In this document: positions 52,398 to 61,996 of the stretch, piece after piece
Numbering within the stretch: position 1 is the first letter of the stretch
Layout of the letters: every line of letters starts with the position of its first letter
From: Asticcacaulis sp. EMRT-3
GTDB lineage: Bacteria; Pseudomonadota; Alphaproteobacteria; Caulobacterales; Caulobacteraceae
Length of the DNA: 64,000 bases
Reading direction: 5' to 3'
NCBI RefSeq assembly: GCF_030027245.1
Contig: NZ_JASERT010000001.1
Span: forward strand, 388,501-452,500
Notes under the pieces: model-generated
Seen by the model: the letters and a program-made list of their open reading frames with translations, nothing else
Told to the model about the DNA's origin: nothing
Database searches by the model: none
Position numbers and translations under genes: made by a program

Positions 52398-53111
52398 TCA
52401 GTCTCTGTCAGTGTCTTCTGTTTCCACTGATTTGTCGCCACCCAAGGCTTCGTAGCGCCTGTGTGCAAGCCATTGCAACCGCATTGCTTGTGTCAGTAAC
52501 ACACGGCGCAGACCACCCTGTACCTTACGTTCAGAAATGACTTGAGCCAATCGAGATATAATCAACGCTCTGCGCGCGATCCGAAAATCAGGGTGTGATC
52601 GCAATTCATTTACACGATCTGAGACAATACGGGCTCGATATGAAGAGGGAATTTCCACTTTAAGCGGACCAATTGGCGGGTCTTTTTCGTTCAAAATCGC
52701 CGAAAATTTGGATTTTTCCACAGCTTCTTGAGTTATTTGTCGTTCTAGTGCGTCGAGGTACTGTCGTGCATCGATATCCTTGCCAGAAGTCAATTGGAAT
52801 TGAGGAAGTGGCCAGACCTCAATATCAAAAACTTCAAAGGGATCAAGCACTGACATTGCAACCGCGTCAGTACGCTGATTAGTCAGGTGACGTCGGATGC
52901 GAGTCCGTAACATTTCATTCGTTTGACCAACGTATATCGGCTCGCCGTCATAATCAAAAAAAGCGTAAACGCCCCATTTGTAATTCCCGACTTTTAACAA
53001 TTTACCTGACGGGTCTTCAAAAAGCGTATCGAGGTATTTTGCGAGGTTCGCTCGCAAGTCTTCAGTCTCAAATGGGGGAAAGTTGACATAGTCTGGATCG
53101 CGTTCTGTCAA
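52398..53111 (-). CDS. GIY-YIG nuclease, probable type II restriction endonuclease
   Basis: 237 residues. The GIY-YIG domain is at ~45-130: WGVYAFF (GVY at 47-49), PIYVGQT (YVG at 60-62), the Arg in TRIRRHL and metal-binding Glu123 in LDALERQITQE. It has its own N-terminal ~40 residues (FPPFETEDLRANLAKYL) and a C-terminal ~100-residue helical, Arg-rich part (RRALIISRLAQVISER, LRRVLLTQAMRLQWLAHRR) that may read DNA. The stop of the upstream methyltransferase is four bases away on the same strand. It is not clearly of the Eco29kI type. Codon use is AT-richer than the surroundings. Confidence 0.72.
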   Translation of the reverse strand: MTERDPDYVNFPPFETEDLRANLAKYLDTLFEDPSGKLLKVGNYKWGVYAFFDYDGEPIYVGQTNEMLRTRIRRHLTNQRTDAVAMSVLDPFEVFDIEVWPLPQFQLTSGKDIDARQYLDALERQITQEAVEKSKFSAILNEKDPPIGPLKVEIPSSYRARIVSDRVNELRSHPDFRIARRALIISRLAQVISERKVQGGLRRVLLTQAMRLQWLAHRRYEALGGDKSVETEDTDRD

Positions 53112-53115
53112 TGGT

Positions 53116-54261
53116 TTAAGCCGCTTCCTTAGACGCCTTATTATTTACGTCTAATAATGGTTCGAAGATGTGCAAGGCCAAGTGACGCACAACTGGCACC
53201 GCAACGCCATCACCAGTGAGGTGGTAGGCTTCGTTGTAATTTTTGGGTAATCGATACTCATCCGAAAGTCCCATAAGTCTCGCGGTTTCTCGTGTCGAAA
53301 TTAAACGGGTACGGATATTTTCTCCGTCAACCACGATAATTGTTTGTCGACTTGACCCGCCGGAGGGCGTGCGTAAACAACCCGCTATATCGTCAAAGCG
53401 TACTTCTGCGCGTTGAATTTTTACACCGTTTTCACTGCGGGTACGTTTATAAATGCCGCCCACCATTCGCCTACCTGCTCTCTTTGCGGCATTGACTTTG
53501 GCAGTATTGATGGGTGACATCATAGCCAGAACACGCTGCGTTTCCTCTTGAGTATGCCAAGGTACACTCATGGGATTTTCTTCAACAAGATCGGCAAATG
53601 TCGAAGCGCGATGTTGGGGAGTGGGAATATTCCACCATAGCATTCGCTTTCTTGTTTCATATGGGATTGAATTAATCGCCGTGCATAATCCACGCGTATG
53701 GAATGGATCTACGGGGCCGGGTGCAAGCAATGCTTCGTCAATTTGTACGTCCTTATGCACACCGATTACAAAAAGACGTGGACGCGATTGAGGAACGAAC
53801 AGAGATGCGTTGATGATCAGAGCCCCGTAGCTATATTCCGCATCAGAAAAAGTTTGGCATATAGCGCGGAAATCTTTTCCCTGATGCGATGTTAAAGTAC
53901 CGACGACGTTCTCTAGTGCGATAATCTTGGGAGGGCGCCCATCCTTGATCAATGCCCGCATGACATCCCAGAATGGATAGAACGTGCCGGACCGTTCTCC
54001 TTGCAAACCAGCGCCGCCACCCGCGAGCGACAAGTCTTGGCAAGGAAATGATCCCCATGCCAATTCGGCCACACTGGGGATATCAGCCACGTTAATTTTC
54101 TTAATGTCGCCGATTTTTAATTCGCCCGCAGTCCCCCAGTTGGCCTGGTAAGTCATACCTTTTTTATGATCGAAATCATTTGCGAATAAACAGTCCCAAC
54201 CATCGCCGAGTCCGGCACGTGCCATGCCGCCCCCGGCGAAAAATTCGTAAAATGCTGGCAT
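53116..54261 (-). CDS. DNA (cytosine-5) methyltransferase
   Basis: 381 residues from the ATG at 54261 (AGGA eight bases ahead; a longer frame to 54318 is unlikely). All key C5-methyltransferase motifs are in order: I EFFAGGGMARAGLG; IV with catalytic Cys GSFPCQDLSLAGGG; VI ALENVVG; VIII SRPRLFVIG; IX STRETARLMGLSDEYRLP; X GDGVAVPVVRHLA. The target-recognition region is at ~240-310. It would protect DNA from the following GIY-YIG nuclease. Visibly lower GC than its flanks, so likely acquired. Confidence 0.92.
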   Translation of the reverse strand: MPAFYEFFAGGGMARAGLGDGWDCLFANDFDHKKGMTYQANWGTAGELKIGDIKKINVADIPSVAELAWGSFPCQDLSLAGGGAGLQGERSGTFYPFWDVMRALIKDGRPPKIIALENVVGTLTSHQGKDFRAICQTFSDAEYSYGALIINASLFVPQSRPRLFVIGVHKDVQIDEALLAPGPVDPFHTRGLCTAINSIPYETRKRMLWWNIPTPQHRASTFADLVEENPMSVPWHTQEETQRVLAMMSPINTAKVNAAKRAGRRMVGGIYKRTRSENGVKIQRAEVRFDDIAGCLRTPSGGSSRQTIIVVDGENIRTRLISTRETARLMGLSDEYRLPKNYNEAYHLTGDGVAVPVVRHLALHIFEPLLDVNNKASKEAA

Positions 54262-54433
54262 CTGAGATGTCCTGATTATAATCGTAAACGAGTTGGCCGA
54301 TTCTGGCTCAAAGTCCACAAGTTCTTTATTTGTTCTTATTGGGTTTTGAATTCTAGGTCAATGCGATCTTTGTATAGGTGGTAACTTCGCCTTTCCGCTT
54401 TTCATAACAATCTCCTCCCGCTATATCCACCCT

Positions 54434-55936
54434 ATGACAAACACACCTTCTCCTCTCGATTGCGGCCGCGTGGCCGATCCTGCCAAGCTGATTCAAGGCC
54501 GCACCGGGCCGTGGGAACTGGTGATCGGGCTTGAGGTCCATGCCCAGGTGGCCAGCCATACCAAGCTGTTTTCCGGCGCGGCGGTGGGCTTTGGCGCGGG
54601 GCCGAATGAGCAAGTCTCACTGGTTGATGCCGCCATGCCCGGCATGTTGCCCGTGCTGAACCGTTTCTGCATCGAGCAGGCGGTGCGGACGGGGCTGGGC
54701 CTGAAAGCCTCCATTAACCGCTATTCGCGCTTTGACCGCAAGAATTACTTCTATCCCGACCTGCCGCAGGGGTATCAGATTTCGCAGCTCTTCCATCCGA
54801 TTGTCGGCGAGGGTGAGGTGCTGGTCGAAAAGGATGACGGCACCAGCATCACCGTGCGCATCGAGCGGCTGCATCTGGAACAGGACGCCGGCAAGTCGAT
54901 CCACGATCTCGACCCCAATGCCACTTACGTCGATCTCAATCGCGCCGGTACGGCCCTGATGGAAATCGTCTCCAAGCCCGATATTCGCTCAAGCGACGAG
55001 GCGGTGGCCTATTTCAAGAAGCTGCGCACCATTCTGGTCTATCTCGGCACCTGCGACGGCGACATGGAAAAGGGCAATATGCGCGCCGACTGTAATGTCA
55101 GCGTGCGGCGTCCGGGCGAGGGTTTCGGCACGCGCTGCGAGATCAAGAACGTCAATTCGTTCCGCTTCATGCAGCAGGCCATCGAATATGAAGCGCGCCG
55201 CCAGATCGAAATCCTCGAAGACGGCGGCACGATCGATCAGGAAACGCGGTTGTTCGATGCGGTGAAGGTGGAAACGCGCTCGATGCGCAGCAAGGAAGAG
55301 GCGCACGATTATCGCTACTTCCCCGATCCCGACCTGCTGCCGGTGGAGCTGGAAGAGGCGTGGATCGAAGACATCCGCCGCCATTTGGTGGAGCTGCCCG
55401 ACGACAAGAAGGCGCGCTTTATCAGCCAGTATGGCTTATCGGCCTATGATGCCGGGGTGCTGATTTCCGAACAGGCGCGCGCCGACTATTTCGAGGCCGC
55501 CGCGAAAGGGCGTGACGCCAAGCTGGTGGCCAACTGGGTGACCAATGCGCTGCTGGCGCGTCTGGCCGAGGCCGGGCAGGAGATTACGCAATCGCCGCTG
55601 CCGCCCGCCCAGATCGCCGGTCTGGTGGAGCTGATCGAAACGGACGTGATCTCATCGAAGATCGCCAAGGAGGTTTTCGAGCATATGTGGGCGGCGAAGG
55701 GCACGCTGACGCCCGCCCAGATCGTGGAACAGCACGGCCTCAAACAGGTGACCGATACGGACGCTATCGAAGCGGCGGTCGATGCGATCATCGCCGCCAA
55801 CCCGGACAAGGCTGCCGAAGTGGCCGCCAAGCCGCAGGCGCTGGGCTGGTTCGTCGGTCAGGTGATGAAGGCCACCGGCGGCAAGGCCAATCCGGCGGCG
55901 GTCAATGAGCTGCTTAAACGCAAGCTGGGGATTTAG
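54434..55936 (+). CDS. gatB: Asp-tRNA(Asn)/Glu-tRNA(Gln) amidotransferase subunit B
   Basis: 500 residues, full length. Binds the misacylated tRNA and activates its side chain with ATP. Seen: [22 protein letters not shown]; the [15 protein letters not shown] signature; [17 protein letters not shown]; and the C-terminal YqeY-like domain ([23 protein letters not shown] in pieces). The ATG at 54434 has only a weak RBS. gatC and gatA lie 10.6 kb upstream on the same strand. Confidence 0.97.
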   Translation: MTNTPSPLDCGRVADPAKLIQGRTGPWELVIGLEVHAQVASHTKLFSGAAVGFGAGPNEQVSLVDAAMPGMLPVLNRFCIEQAVRTGLGLKASINRYSRFDRKNYFYPDLPQGYQISQLFHPIVGEGEVLVEKDDGTSITVRIERLHLEQDAGKSIHDLDPNATYVDLNRAGTALMEIVSKPDIRSSDEAVAYFKKLRTILVYLGTCDGDMEKGNMRADCNVSVRRPGEGFGTRCEIKNVNSFRFMQQAIEYEARRQIEILEDGGTIDQETRLFDAVKVETRSMRSKEEAHDYRYFPDPDLLPVELEEAWIEDIRRHLVELPDDKKARFISQYGLSAYDAGVLISEQARADYFEAAAKGRDAKLVANWVTNALLARLAEAGQEITQSPLPPAQIAGLVELIETDVISSKIAKEVFEHMWAAKGTLTPAQIVEQHGLKQVTDTDAIEAAVDAIIAANPDKAAEVAAKPQALGWFVGQVMKATGGKANPAAVNELLKRKLGI

Positions 55937-55939
55937 GCA

Positions 55940-55973
55940 ATTCATCCTCCCCCGTAAACAGGGGAGGATGAAT
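55940..55973. terminator. Hairpin between convergent gatB and M16 protease gene
   Basis: Perfect 13-base stem ATTCATCCTCCCC / GGGGAGGATGAAT with an eight-base loop, four bases after the gatB stop. There is no U-run on either side, so it may be a small relative of the CCTCCCC repeats acting as a terminator. Confidence 0.55.
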
Positions 55974-55990
55974 GAGCCCCCGGTGGATGC

Positions 55991-58930
55991 CTATGAAGTC
56001 GGGGATGCAGACGGGGCTGGATCGGTGGCCTGCGCATCAGCCGCCGGTTTGATTTGCAGGCGCAGGGCCTTGTCCATATTCAGATAGGTTTGGGCCAGCT
56101 TCTGGATGTCGGCGGCGGTGACGGCCTGATACTGGGCGCGGCGATCACGGATATAGTCGAGCTTTTTCGGGTCGCTGGCCGTGCCGGGCAGGACGGTTTC
56201 CCAATAGCTGTTGGTTTTCAGCTCGGTGTCCATCTTGTCGAGCACCGGTTTCTGGGCGCGCAGCAATTCGTCAGGCGTAATCGGGTGCGCCTTCAGGTCG
56301 GCGACGATGGCGGCCACGGCGTCATAGAATTTCTGGTCGTTTTGCGGTTTCACCTCAGCGGTGACGCTGAGATAGCCATAGCCGGGGAAGGTCTGGGAAT
56401 TGATATTGCCGGCATAGGGGCTGTAGGCCAGTTGCTCCTTTTCGCGGACAATGTCGATCAGGCGCAGATTGAGCACCTCGGACAGCATGGTCAGGCCGCG
56501 GGCGCGGCGGGTGTTGGAGGCGAAATCCGCCCCCGGCCAGGCGATGAAGCTTAAGTCCTGATCGGCGCGGCCATGATGCTCGAAGGTGCGGCGTAAATCC
56601 GTGTCGGGGAAGCGAACCTTCAGCCCGTCCGGGGCGATGACCGGCTGGGCCGGGCGGGCGGACAGGGCGGCGAAGGTTTTGGCGATTTCGCTTTCGGCTT
56701 CCGCTTCGCTGACATCGCCGACAATGGTGATTTCGACGGGCGCGGTCTGGAGCTGATGCTCGACCAGCGCCTTGACCTGATCATTGCTGGTGGCGAGGAA
56801 GCTTGACTCATCGGGCATGGTGAAGCGCGGATCGCCGCTGTGCAGGATGCCCGGCACCTTCATCTGGAACACGCCGCCCGGCGTCGATTGCAGCGACTTG
56901 TAATAGTCGGGGATGAAGCCCTTCAGGCGCTGGAAGGCGTCGGCGCGGAAGGCCGCATCGGTGGTGAAGGCCATCAGAACCTGCATCTGGGTGGCGAAAT
57001 CGGATTTGGTGGTGGCGCCCGACAGGGTGGCGGCGTCCGCGCCGAAGCCGAACTGCACGCCATAGATCTTGCCGCTCAGCGTGTCCTTGATCTGCGAGGC
57101 GGTCAGCTTGCCGAGGCCGCCTTCCTGAATATCATCGACATTGGCGGCGAAGACCGGCGGATGGGCGGCGGGCGACAGCGACGCCAGGCCACCGGCAAAG
57201 CGCACGGTAACGCCGATCTCATCCTGCTTGAAATCGGTGGTCTTGATCGTCGCCTTCAGGCCATTGGCGTAGGTGAGCTGGGTCAGGCCGAGATCCTTGA
57301 TCTCTTCGCGCTTGACGATGGCGGCGGGCTGGCCGAAATCGGTATAGGGCCACGGTTTGGCGACGTGGATTTGCGGCGCGCTTAAGGGCGCTGCCTGCAC
57401 GGCCTGCCAGGTGTCGAGCAGGGCCTGCTTGTCGAGGCCATCCAGATCTTCGCCCTCATGCCACAGGAAGGGGCCGTCGCCGTCGAACAGGTCTTTCGTG
57501 CCGGCATTGACCGCGCTCAGGGTGAGTCTGGGCTTGAGCGCTTCGAAATAATCATAGTCCTGCTGCGGCGAGGTGAAGACCTCACCATCGGCCATGCTGT
57601 CGGCGAGCTGATCGGCCAGATTGCGGCTGTCGCGCGTTTTGGCCCCTTGCAGGGCGGCCTTGAAACCGGCCTCCTGATCGGCCAGTGCCCGATCCAGTTC
57701 ATCCTGAGTGACGCCGAACTGGGCGAACTGGCGCACCATCGTGGTGGCCGCCGTCAAGGCCTCCTTGTCGTGGCCGGGCTTGGGGATGATGGTGAGCTGG
57801 GTCAGGGTGGCGGTTTCGCCAATGTCGTCATGTCCCACTTGCGCGGCAATGAAGGGGGTATCGGCCAGCTTGGCCTGACGTTCTAAGCGCTCATTGAGGA
57901 TTTGCAGGCGCAGACCGTTGATGAAGTCTTTCGTTTCCTTGGCGACATCCTGATAATGATCATCGAACGGCCATGTCCAGGTCAGGCTGATCGTGTCGCG
58001 CAGGCCTTTTTCGACATAGGTGTCGGCGGTGACACCCTTATTTTTATAGGTGCCGAAATCGGTCATGCGGATGGGCGCGTCTGGGCCCTTCCAGTCGGAG
58101 AATTTCGCCTTGATGTCGGCTTCGATGGTGTTGGGATCGATATCGCCGACCACGATCAGCGTGGCCAGTTTGGGGCGATAGAAATTTCTGTAGAAATCCT
58201 CAAAACGGGGATGTTTGGCGGTCTGGATAATGTCCACCTTGCCGATGGGCATACGCTCGGCATATTTCTGGCCGGGCAGGGCGTCGTCGGCCCAGTGCTC
58301 GTAGGCGTGCAGGCTGGGTGTGTCGCGCGCGCGTTCTTCGCCTAAGATCACATTGCGTTCGCGGTCGATGGCTCCATCGTCGAGGGTGAGGTTGCCGGCT
58401 GTTTCGCGCATCAGGAACAGGCCGGTATCGATGTCGTCGGGCTTGACCGTCGGCAGGTCGAGTTCATAAACGGTTTCATCGAAACCGGTATGGGCATTGG
58501 TGTCGGCCCCGAAGGCCAGGCCGTGGCGTTCGAGAATTTTCACCATATCGCCCTCGGCCACATTCTTCGAGCCGTTGAAGGCCATGTGTTCGAGGAAGTG
58601 GGCCAGACCCTGCTGGTCGTCGTGCTCCATCATCGAGCCGCCATTGATGCGCAGCCGTATCGAGGCATTGCCCGGCGGCGTATCGTTCTTCATGATGATA
58701 TAGGTCAGGCCATTGGGCAGTTTGCCGAATCGTACATTCGGATCGGCCTTGATGTCGGAGTGATTCTGCGGAAAATCCAGCCCCTTGGACAGGTCGCGCA
58801 CCTGCGGGGTGAAGGCGGCTGTCGCTGTGGCTGCCGGTTGCGCCTGGGCGAAGCTGGCGACGGGGGTGAGCGCGGTGGAGGTCAGGGCCGCGGCGAGGAA
58901 GGCAGACAGCAGGGATTTTTTCAGCAACAT
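55991..58930 (-). CDS. M16-family (insulinase/PqqL-like) zinc protease, exported
   Basis: 979 residues from the ATG at 58930. Signal peptide ending SFAQA. Two M16 halves. The first carries the inverted zinc motif HFLEH (His111, Glu114, His115) in GLAHFLEHMAFNGSKN, with the distal Glu in GFDETVYELDLP. The second half (after ~550) is catalytically silent and closes the chamber, with RRTFEHHGRADQDLSF and the ARGLTMLSEVLNLRLIDIVREKEQLAYSPYAG stretch (in pieces). It degrades peptides in the periplasm. A repeat lies upstream. Confidence 0.93.
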   Translation of the reverse strand: MLLKKSLLSAFLAAALTSTALTPVASFAQAQPAATATAAFTPQVRDLSKGLDFPQNHSDIKADPNVRFGKLPNGLTYIIMKNDTPPGNASIRLRINGGSMMEHDDQQGLAHFLEHMAFNGSKNVAEGDMVKILERHGLAFGADTNAHTGFDETVYELDLPTVKPDDIDTGLFLMRETAGNLTLDDGAIDRERNVILGEERARDTPSLHAYEHWADDALPGQKYAERMPIGKVDIIQTAKHPRFEDFYRNFYRPKLATLIVVGDIDPNTIEADIKAKFSDWKGPDAPIRMTDFGTYKNKGVTADTYVEKGLRDTISLTWTWPFDDHYQDVAKETKDFINGLRLQILNERLERQAKLADTPFIAAQVGHDDIGETATLTQLTIIPKPGHDKEALTAATTMVRQFAQFGVTQDELDRALADQEAGFKAALQGAKTRDSRNLADQLADSMADGEVFTSPQQDYDYFEALKPRLTLSAVNAGTKDLFDGDGPFLWHEGEDLDGLDKQALLDTWQAVQAAPLSAPQIHVAKPWPYTDFGQPAAIVKREEIKDLGLTQLTYANGLKATIKTTDFKQDEIGVTVRFAGGLASLSPAAHPPVFAANVDDIQEGGLGKLTASQIKDTLSGKIYGVQFGFGADAATLSGATTKSDFATQMQVLMAFTTDAAFRADAFQRLKGFIPDYYKSLQSTPGGVFQMKVPGILHSGDPRFTMPDESSFLATSNDQVKALVEHQLQTAPVEITIVGDVSEAEAESEIAKTFAALSARPAQPVIAPDGLKVRFPDTDLRRTFEHHGRADQDLSFIAWPGADFASNTRRARGLTMLSEVLNLRLIDIVREKEQLAYSPYAGNINSQTFPGYGYLSVTAEVKPQNDQKFYDAVAAIVADLKAHPITPDELLRAQKPVLDKMDTELKTNSYWETVLPGTASDPKKLDYIRDRRAQYQAVTAADIQKLAQTYLNMDKALRLQIKPAADAQATDPAPSASPTS

Positions 58931-59009
58931 GGGGCGCTCCGGTTGTATCTTGCCGGGACAGTGGCGCATGTTTGTGCCGGAATAAAGTCAAAAAAAGCGA
59001 AAGTAAGCC

Positions 59010-59128
59010 ACCCCTCCGTCGGCTGCGCCGACACCTCCCCATGCCTTTGGCACAGGGAGGAGGGAGCAGGCGGCACATCCCTCCTCCCCATGAAAATGGG
59101 GAGGTGTCGGCGAAGATGACGGAGGGGT
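59010..59128. repeat. GC-rich palindromic repeat upstream of the M16 gene
   Basis: Outer arms ACCCCTCCGTC / GACGGAGGGGT, then CGACACCTCCCC / GGGGAGGTGTCG, giving an almost full-length cruciform. It is of the CTCCGTC...CACCTCCCC type also seen at 37.9 kb and 50.9 kb. It lies between hfaD and the M16 protease gene. Confidence 0.75.
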
Positions 59129-59192
59129 ATTTGTGCGCGTGAAGATGACGAAGAGATAGGGCCAGGTTGCGATAACTCTGACTTACCGCAAT

Positions 59193-60434
59193 CTAGTGGC
59201 TGCCCGACACATAGTAGGTGGCGCTGTTGCCGGTGGCGTGAGCGGTCGAGACGATCGATCGGCCCTGCACCACGCTGGCCGTGGCCGTGGCGTTGACGTC
59301 GGAATTATTGGTTTGCGTGGAATCGACGCCGTAATCGGCCTTGCATTCCGAACAGGCATAGGCCAGCGACTGATTGCCGATGGCGTCGGCGCTGACATAG
59401 CCGTCATAGCCGTCATTGCCGTTAAATGCGGCGGTGACATCGACGCCGCCCGTCGATAACTGGCTGCTGTCAACACGGACATAGGTGTCATTATTGCCGG
59501 CCAGCATCTGGTTGCCGATGCCCGAGGCCGTGGCATAGGCTGCGCCATACTGGTCGGCCTGGGTCACAGCCTGCGCCTGCACCGGGCCGCTTTGTGTTTG
59601 CTGGGTGGTGACGATCAGCGATCCGCCCTGATTTTGCAGGTCGATATTATTGGCGACCGTGGTGGCTGTGGTGGAGGCATCCCAGACATTACCGCCGTAA
59701 AGTTCGGCGCGCGCAATCGTGCTGCCGCTTTGCGTCTGGGTGACATTATGCTCCTGCGTGCCGCGATCACCGCTATAGGCGCCGTAATAATTATTGGTGG
59801 CGCTGGCATTATAGGCGTTGGGTGAGGGCGAATAATGGACTGTGGCATCGACATTGGCCTGCGAATCGCTGGTCGAGGCCTGGGTCATGGTCGAGGTCAG
59901 CTTGCCGTCCTCCACCTCGAAGGCGGCATGGTTGACCTCGGTGGTGGCGTCGCCTTCACCGCTGACATAGATGGCATTATTGGGGGCATAGACATCGGTG
60001 CGCGCCTGCACCGGGCCGCTGGCCGTCTGGCTGGCCGTGGCGGTCAGATTGGCACCGTTGGCCGTTGAGCCAAGATAATTGCCAACGGCCTGCGTATTGC
60101 CATAGACGGGTGTGCCGAGCGAAGTATCTTCCGCGCCGGTATTGACGCCATTGATGGCGGCGGCGGCGCGGATCGTGCCCGCCACATTCTGCGAAGAGTT
60201 CAGCGTGGCATCGACCGATTTGTTACCGCCTTGCAGGCTGTTGCCCATGGCTTGCCCCGTGGCCTGGGTCAGGCCGTCATTTTCGACCACGTTCAGCGTC
60301 TGGGTCGAAAGCACATCGCCCTGCTGATCCTGCGTGTTGGCAACGTCGCTGCCGCTGACCGTCTGGCTAGTAGCGGGAGTCGTTGACAGCAGCATCGCCG
60401 CCGTCATGACCATGATCGCGGCGGTCGCGGTCAT
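59193..60434 (-). CDS. hfaD: Holdfast attachment protein HfaD
   Basis: 413 residues if read from the ATG at 60434; starts at 60512 or 60413 are possible and none has a clear RBS. Signal peptide (AAMLLSTTPATSQ). The mature protein is a long, low-complexity beta-rich repeat protein, Asn/Thr/Ser/Ala/Gln-rich. Units such as VTQTQSGSTIARAELYG, TQQTQSGPVQAQAVTQ and ATASQTASGPVQARTDVY suggest a beta-helix or amyloid-like fibre. In Caulobacter HfaD and HfaA are outer-membrane-associated holdfast anchors exported with HfaB. The frame overlaps hfaB by 68 bases. Confidence 0.85.
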   Translation of the reverse strand: MTATAAIMVMTAAMLLSTTPATSQTVSGSDVANTQDQQGDVLSTQTLNVVENDGLTQATGQAMGNSLQGGNKSVDATLNSSQNVAGTIRAAAAINGVNTGAEDTSLGTPVYGNTQAVGNYLGSTANGANLTATASQTASGPVQARTDVYAPNNAIYVSGEGDATTEVNHAAFEVEDGKLTSTMTQASTSDSQANVDATVHYSPSPNAYNASATNNYYGAYSGDRGTQEHNVTQTQSGSTIARAELYGGNVWDASTTATTVANNIDLQNQGGSLIVTTQQTQSGPVQAQAVTQADQYGAAYATASGIGNQMLAGNNDTYVRVDSSQLSTGGVDVTAAFNGNDGYDGYVSADAIGNQSLAYACSECKADYGVDSTQTNNSDVNATATASVVQGRSIVSTAHATGNSATYYVSGSH

Positions 60435-61500
60435 CGGCAGGCGGAGGCGATTCGGCGCGGCGGTCGGCAGCCACATTTTCCCAGCGGGTCGGATCGGCGC
60501 GTGTGCTGGCATTGTTCGTCTCCAGATTATTATAGGCCGGGGTCAGGCCGCCGGTTGGGCCCATTGTGGCGTTTTCGAGGAAGTCGTTTTTCGGGTCGAG
60601 GCAGATGTCGGGGCCCGACACGCCATAGAGATTGGCCATGAATTCGAGCGTGGCGCGTTCGATCATGGCGCGCACCGCCAGTTGCATGGGTTCAAGCGCG
60701 CCCTGGCCACCATCGATGTCGAAGATATTGCCGTTGAGAATGTCAAACACGCCCGCCTGAATCTCGCGGCCGACGATCTGCTTCTGATAGGAGATGACAT
60801 CGACCACTTCGAGCGTGCGCGTATCGACAAGCCGCAGGTCAAGCGCGACATTCATCACATAGGTGCGGCCCGAATAGAGGCCCTTGATGCCGGTATTCTT
60901 GGTGTCGCCCGCATAGGCATCGAGCCCCGACGACTGGATATTGTAGTTCAGTTCGGTAATGCCGCCGACGATGAAGAAGTCGGAACCGGCCACCTGACCG
61001 GCCATGATCTTGCGATAATCAGCCGGATGGTTGGGATTGGCCACCGCATCATCGGTGATCAGCTTGTTATTGGCGTATTTCAGTTCCAGTTCGCCGACGC
61101 TGGTATCGAAGCGTTCGACCTGGCGGGCACCGGCCTTGGCCAGGGCCGTCATCGCCATCAGCGAGGCGCCCTGTGTGATTTCACGCCCGCCTTCGAGCGA
61201 TACCTTGCCGGTATAGTCGGAGATGCGGCCCACGGCGAGGCGCGGCGAAGCCAGGTGATGCTCGCGGGCATAGGCCCCCAGGCAGACCAGAGCATCGGAA
61301 TAGGCCGTCGGATTGGCGGTAACCGGCGAACGGCCGATCGGCGTCTTGTAATTGCCGTCAGCATGGACCGAAGGGGTCATGCAGCCGGACAACGCCATGC
61401 TGAGGGCAGCGGCGCTGATCAGGCCGATAAGCGCTTTCGGCGAAGCCTTCCTGAGCGAAGAGGAAGCCTTCACCTTCTTGCTGGGGATATCAGAAGCCAT
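60367..61500 (-). CDS. hfaB: Holdfast anchoring lipoprotein HfaB (CsgG family)
   Basis: 377 residues. A cytoplasmic N-terminal stretch of ~20 residues precedes a lipoprotein signal with lipobox ALSGC (Cys40). The body is a CsgG-type curli secretion channel domain (LAVGRISDYTGKVSLEGG, SDFFIVGGITELNYNIQSSG, YVMNVALDLRLVDTRTLEVV, QIVGREIQAGVF). It probably forms the outer-membrane pore that secretes HfaA and HfaD. The C-terminal ~50 residues are charged and disordered. The ATG at 61500 overlaps the hfaA stop by 11 bases. Confidence 0.92.
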   Translation of the reverse strand: MASDIPSKKVKASSSLRKASPKALIGLISAAALSMALSGCMTPSVHADGNYKTPIGRSPVTANPTAYSDALVCLGAYAREHHLASPRLAVGRISDYTGKVSLEGGREITQGASLMAMTALAKAGARQVERFDTSVGELELKYANNKLITDDAVANPNHPADYRKIMAGQVAGSDFFIVGGITELNYNIQSSGLDAYAGDTKNTGIKGLYSGRTYVMNVALDLRLVDTRTLEVVDVISYQKQIVGREIQAGVFDILNGNIFDIDGGQGALEPMQLAVRAMIERATLEFMANLYGVSGPDICLDPKNDFLENATMGPTGGLTPAYNNLETNNASTRADPTRWENVAADRRAESPPPADDRDRRDHGHDGGDAAVNDSRY

Positions 61501-61996
61501 TGAGGTTTACCTGTCCGTTAAGAGAAGAGTCGTTGGAGGTGGTGCCAGAGGTGGTGCCAGAGGTCGTGCCCGTTGCCGCTGTGACGGTGGTGCCGTTGGC
61601 TGTGGCGCTGACATGGCCGTTATTGGTCTGGGTGGAATTGACGACGACCGTGTTGTAGCTGCCGTTGACGACGACCTGGAGATTATTGCCGATGGCGGTG
61701 GCCCCGCCCAAAGCCCCCGCGCCGGAATAGGTGTCGCCCGCGCCCAGGGTTTGGGAAAAGGCGTAAACGCTGTTGTCGGTGCCGGTCATGATCATGCCGT
61801 CCTGCATGACGAGATTGCCGTTGGCGTCGCGCATCGAAGGATTGATCGCCGTCTGCATTTCATTGCGCGCCAGGCCGTAGCCGGTTTCGAACGAGGCGAC
61901 CGTATTACTGGTGCTCAGGCTCTGCGCGCTGGCAGCGCCAGCGAAGGCGCATAGAGGCAGCAGGCTCAGTAAACTCAGGGACTTCGTTAACGACAT
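61490..61996 (-). CDS. hfaA: Holdfast anchoring protein HfaA
   Basis: 168 residues. Signal peptide ending AGAASA. Mature part curlin-like: Asn/Gln/Thr-rich with SYNTVVVNSTQTNNGHVSA, AIGNNLQVVVNGSYN. The C-terminus has three TTSG units from a 12-base tandem repeat near 61537-61570. It is first in the minus-strand operon hfaA-hfaB-hfaD. HfaA polymerises at the stalk tip and fixes the holdfast polysaccharide to the cell in Caulobacter. The ATG follows a weak GGAGCGCCCA site. Confidence 0.9.
   Translation of the reverse strand: MSLTKSLSLLSLLPLCAFAGAASAQSLSTSNTVASFETGYGLARNEMQTAINPSMRDANGNLVMQDGMIMTGTDNSVYAFSQTLGAGDTYSGAGALGGATAIGNNLQVVVNGSYNTVVVNSTQTNNGHVSATANGTTVTAATGTTSGTTSGTTSNDSSLNGQVNLNGF

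Noticed and set aside
52235..52468. A 77-codon minus-strand frame
   Set aside because: Overlaps the end of the GIY-YIG gene and the tandem repeat array, and shows no domain; probably chance.
54353..54613. Minus-strand frame over the gatB start
   Set aside because: Antisense to a certain gene and without features.
59160..59192. Possible third copy of the CCAGGTTGCGAT hairpin near the hfaD end
   Set aside because: Only the left arm matches. The right arm (ACCGCAATCTAG) is too different, and the rest of the element is absent.
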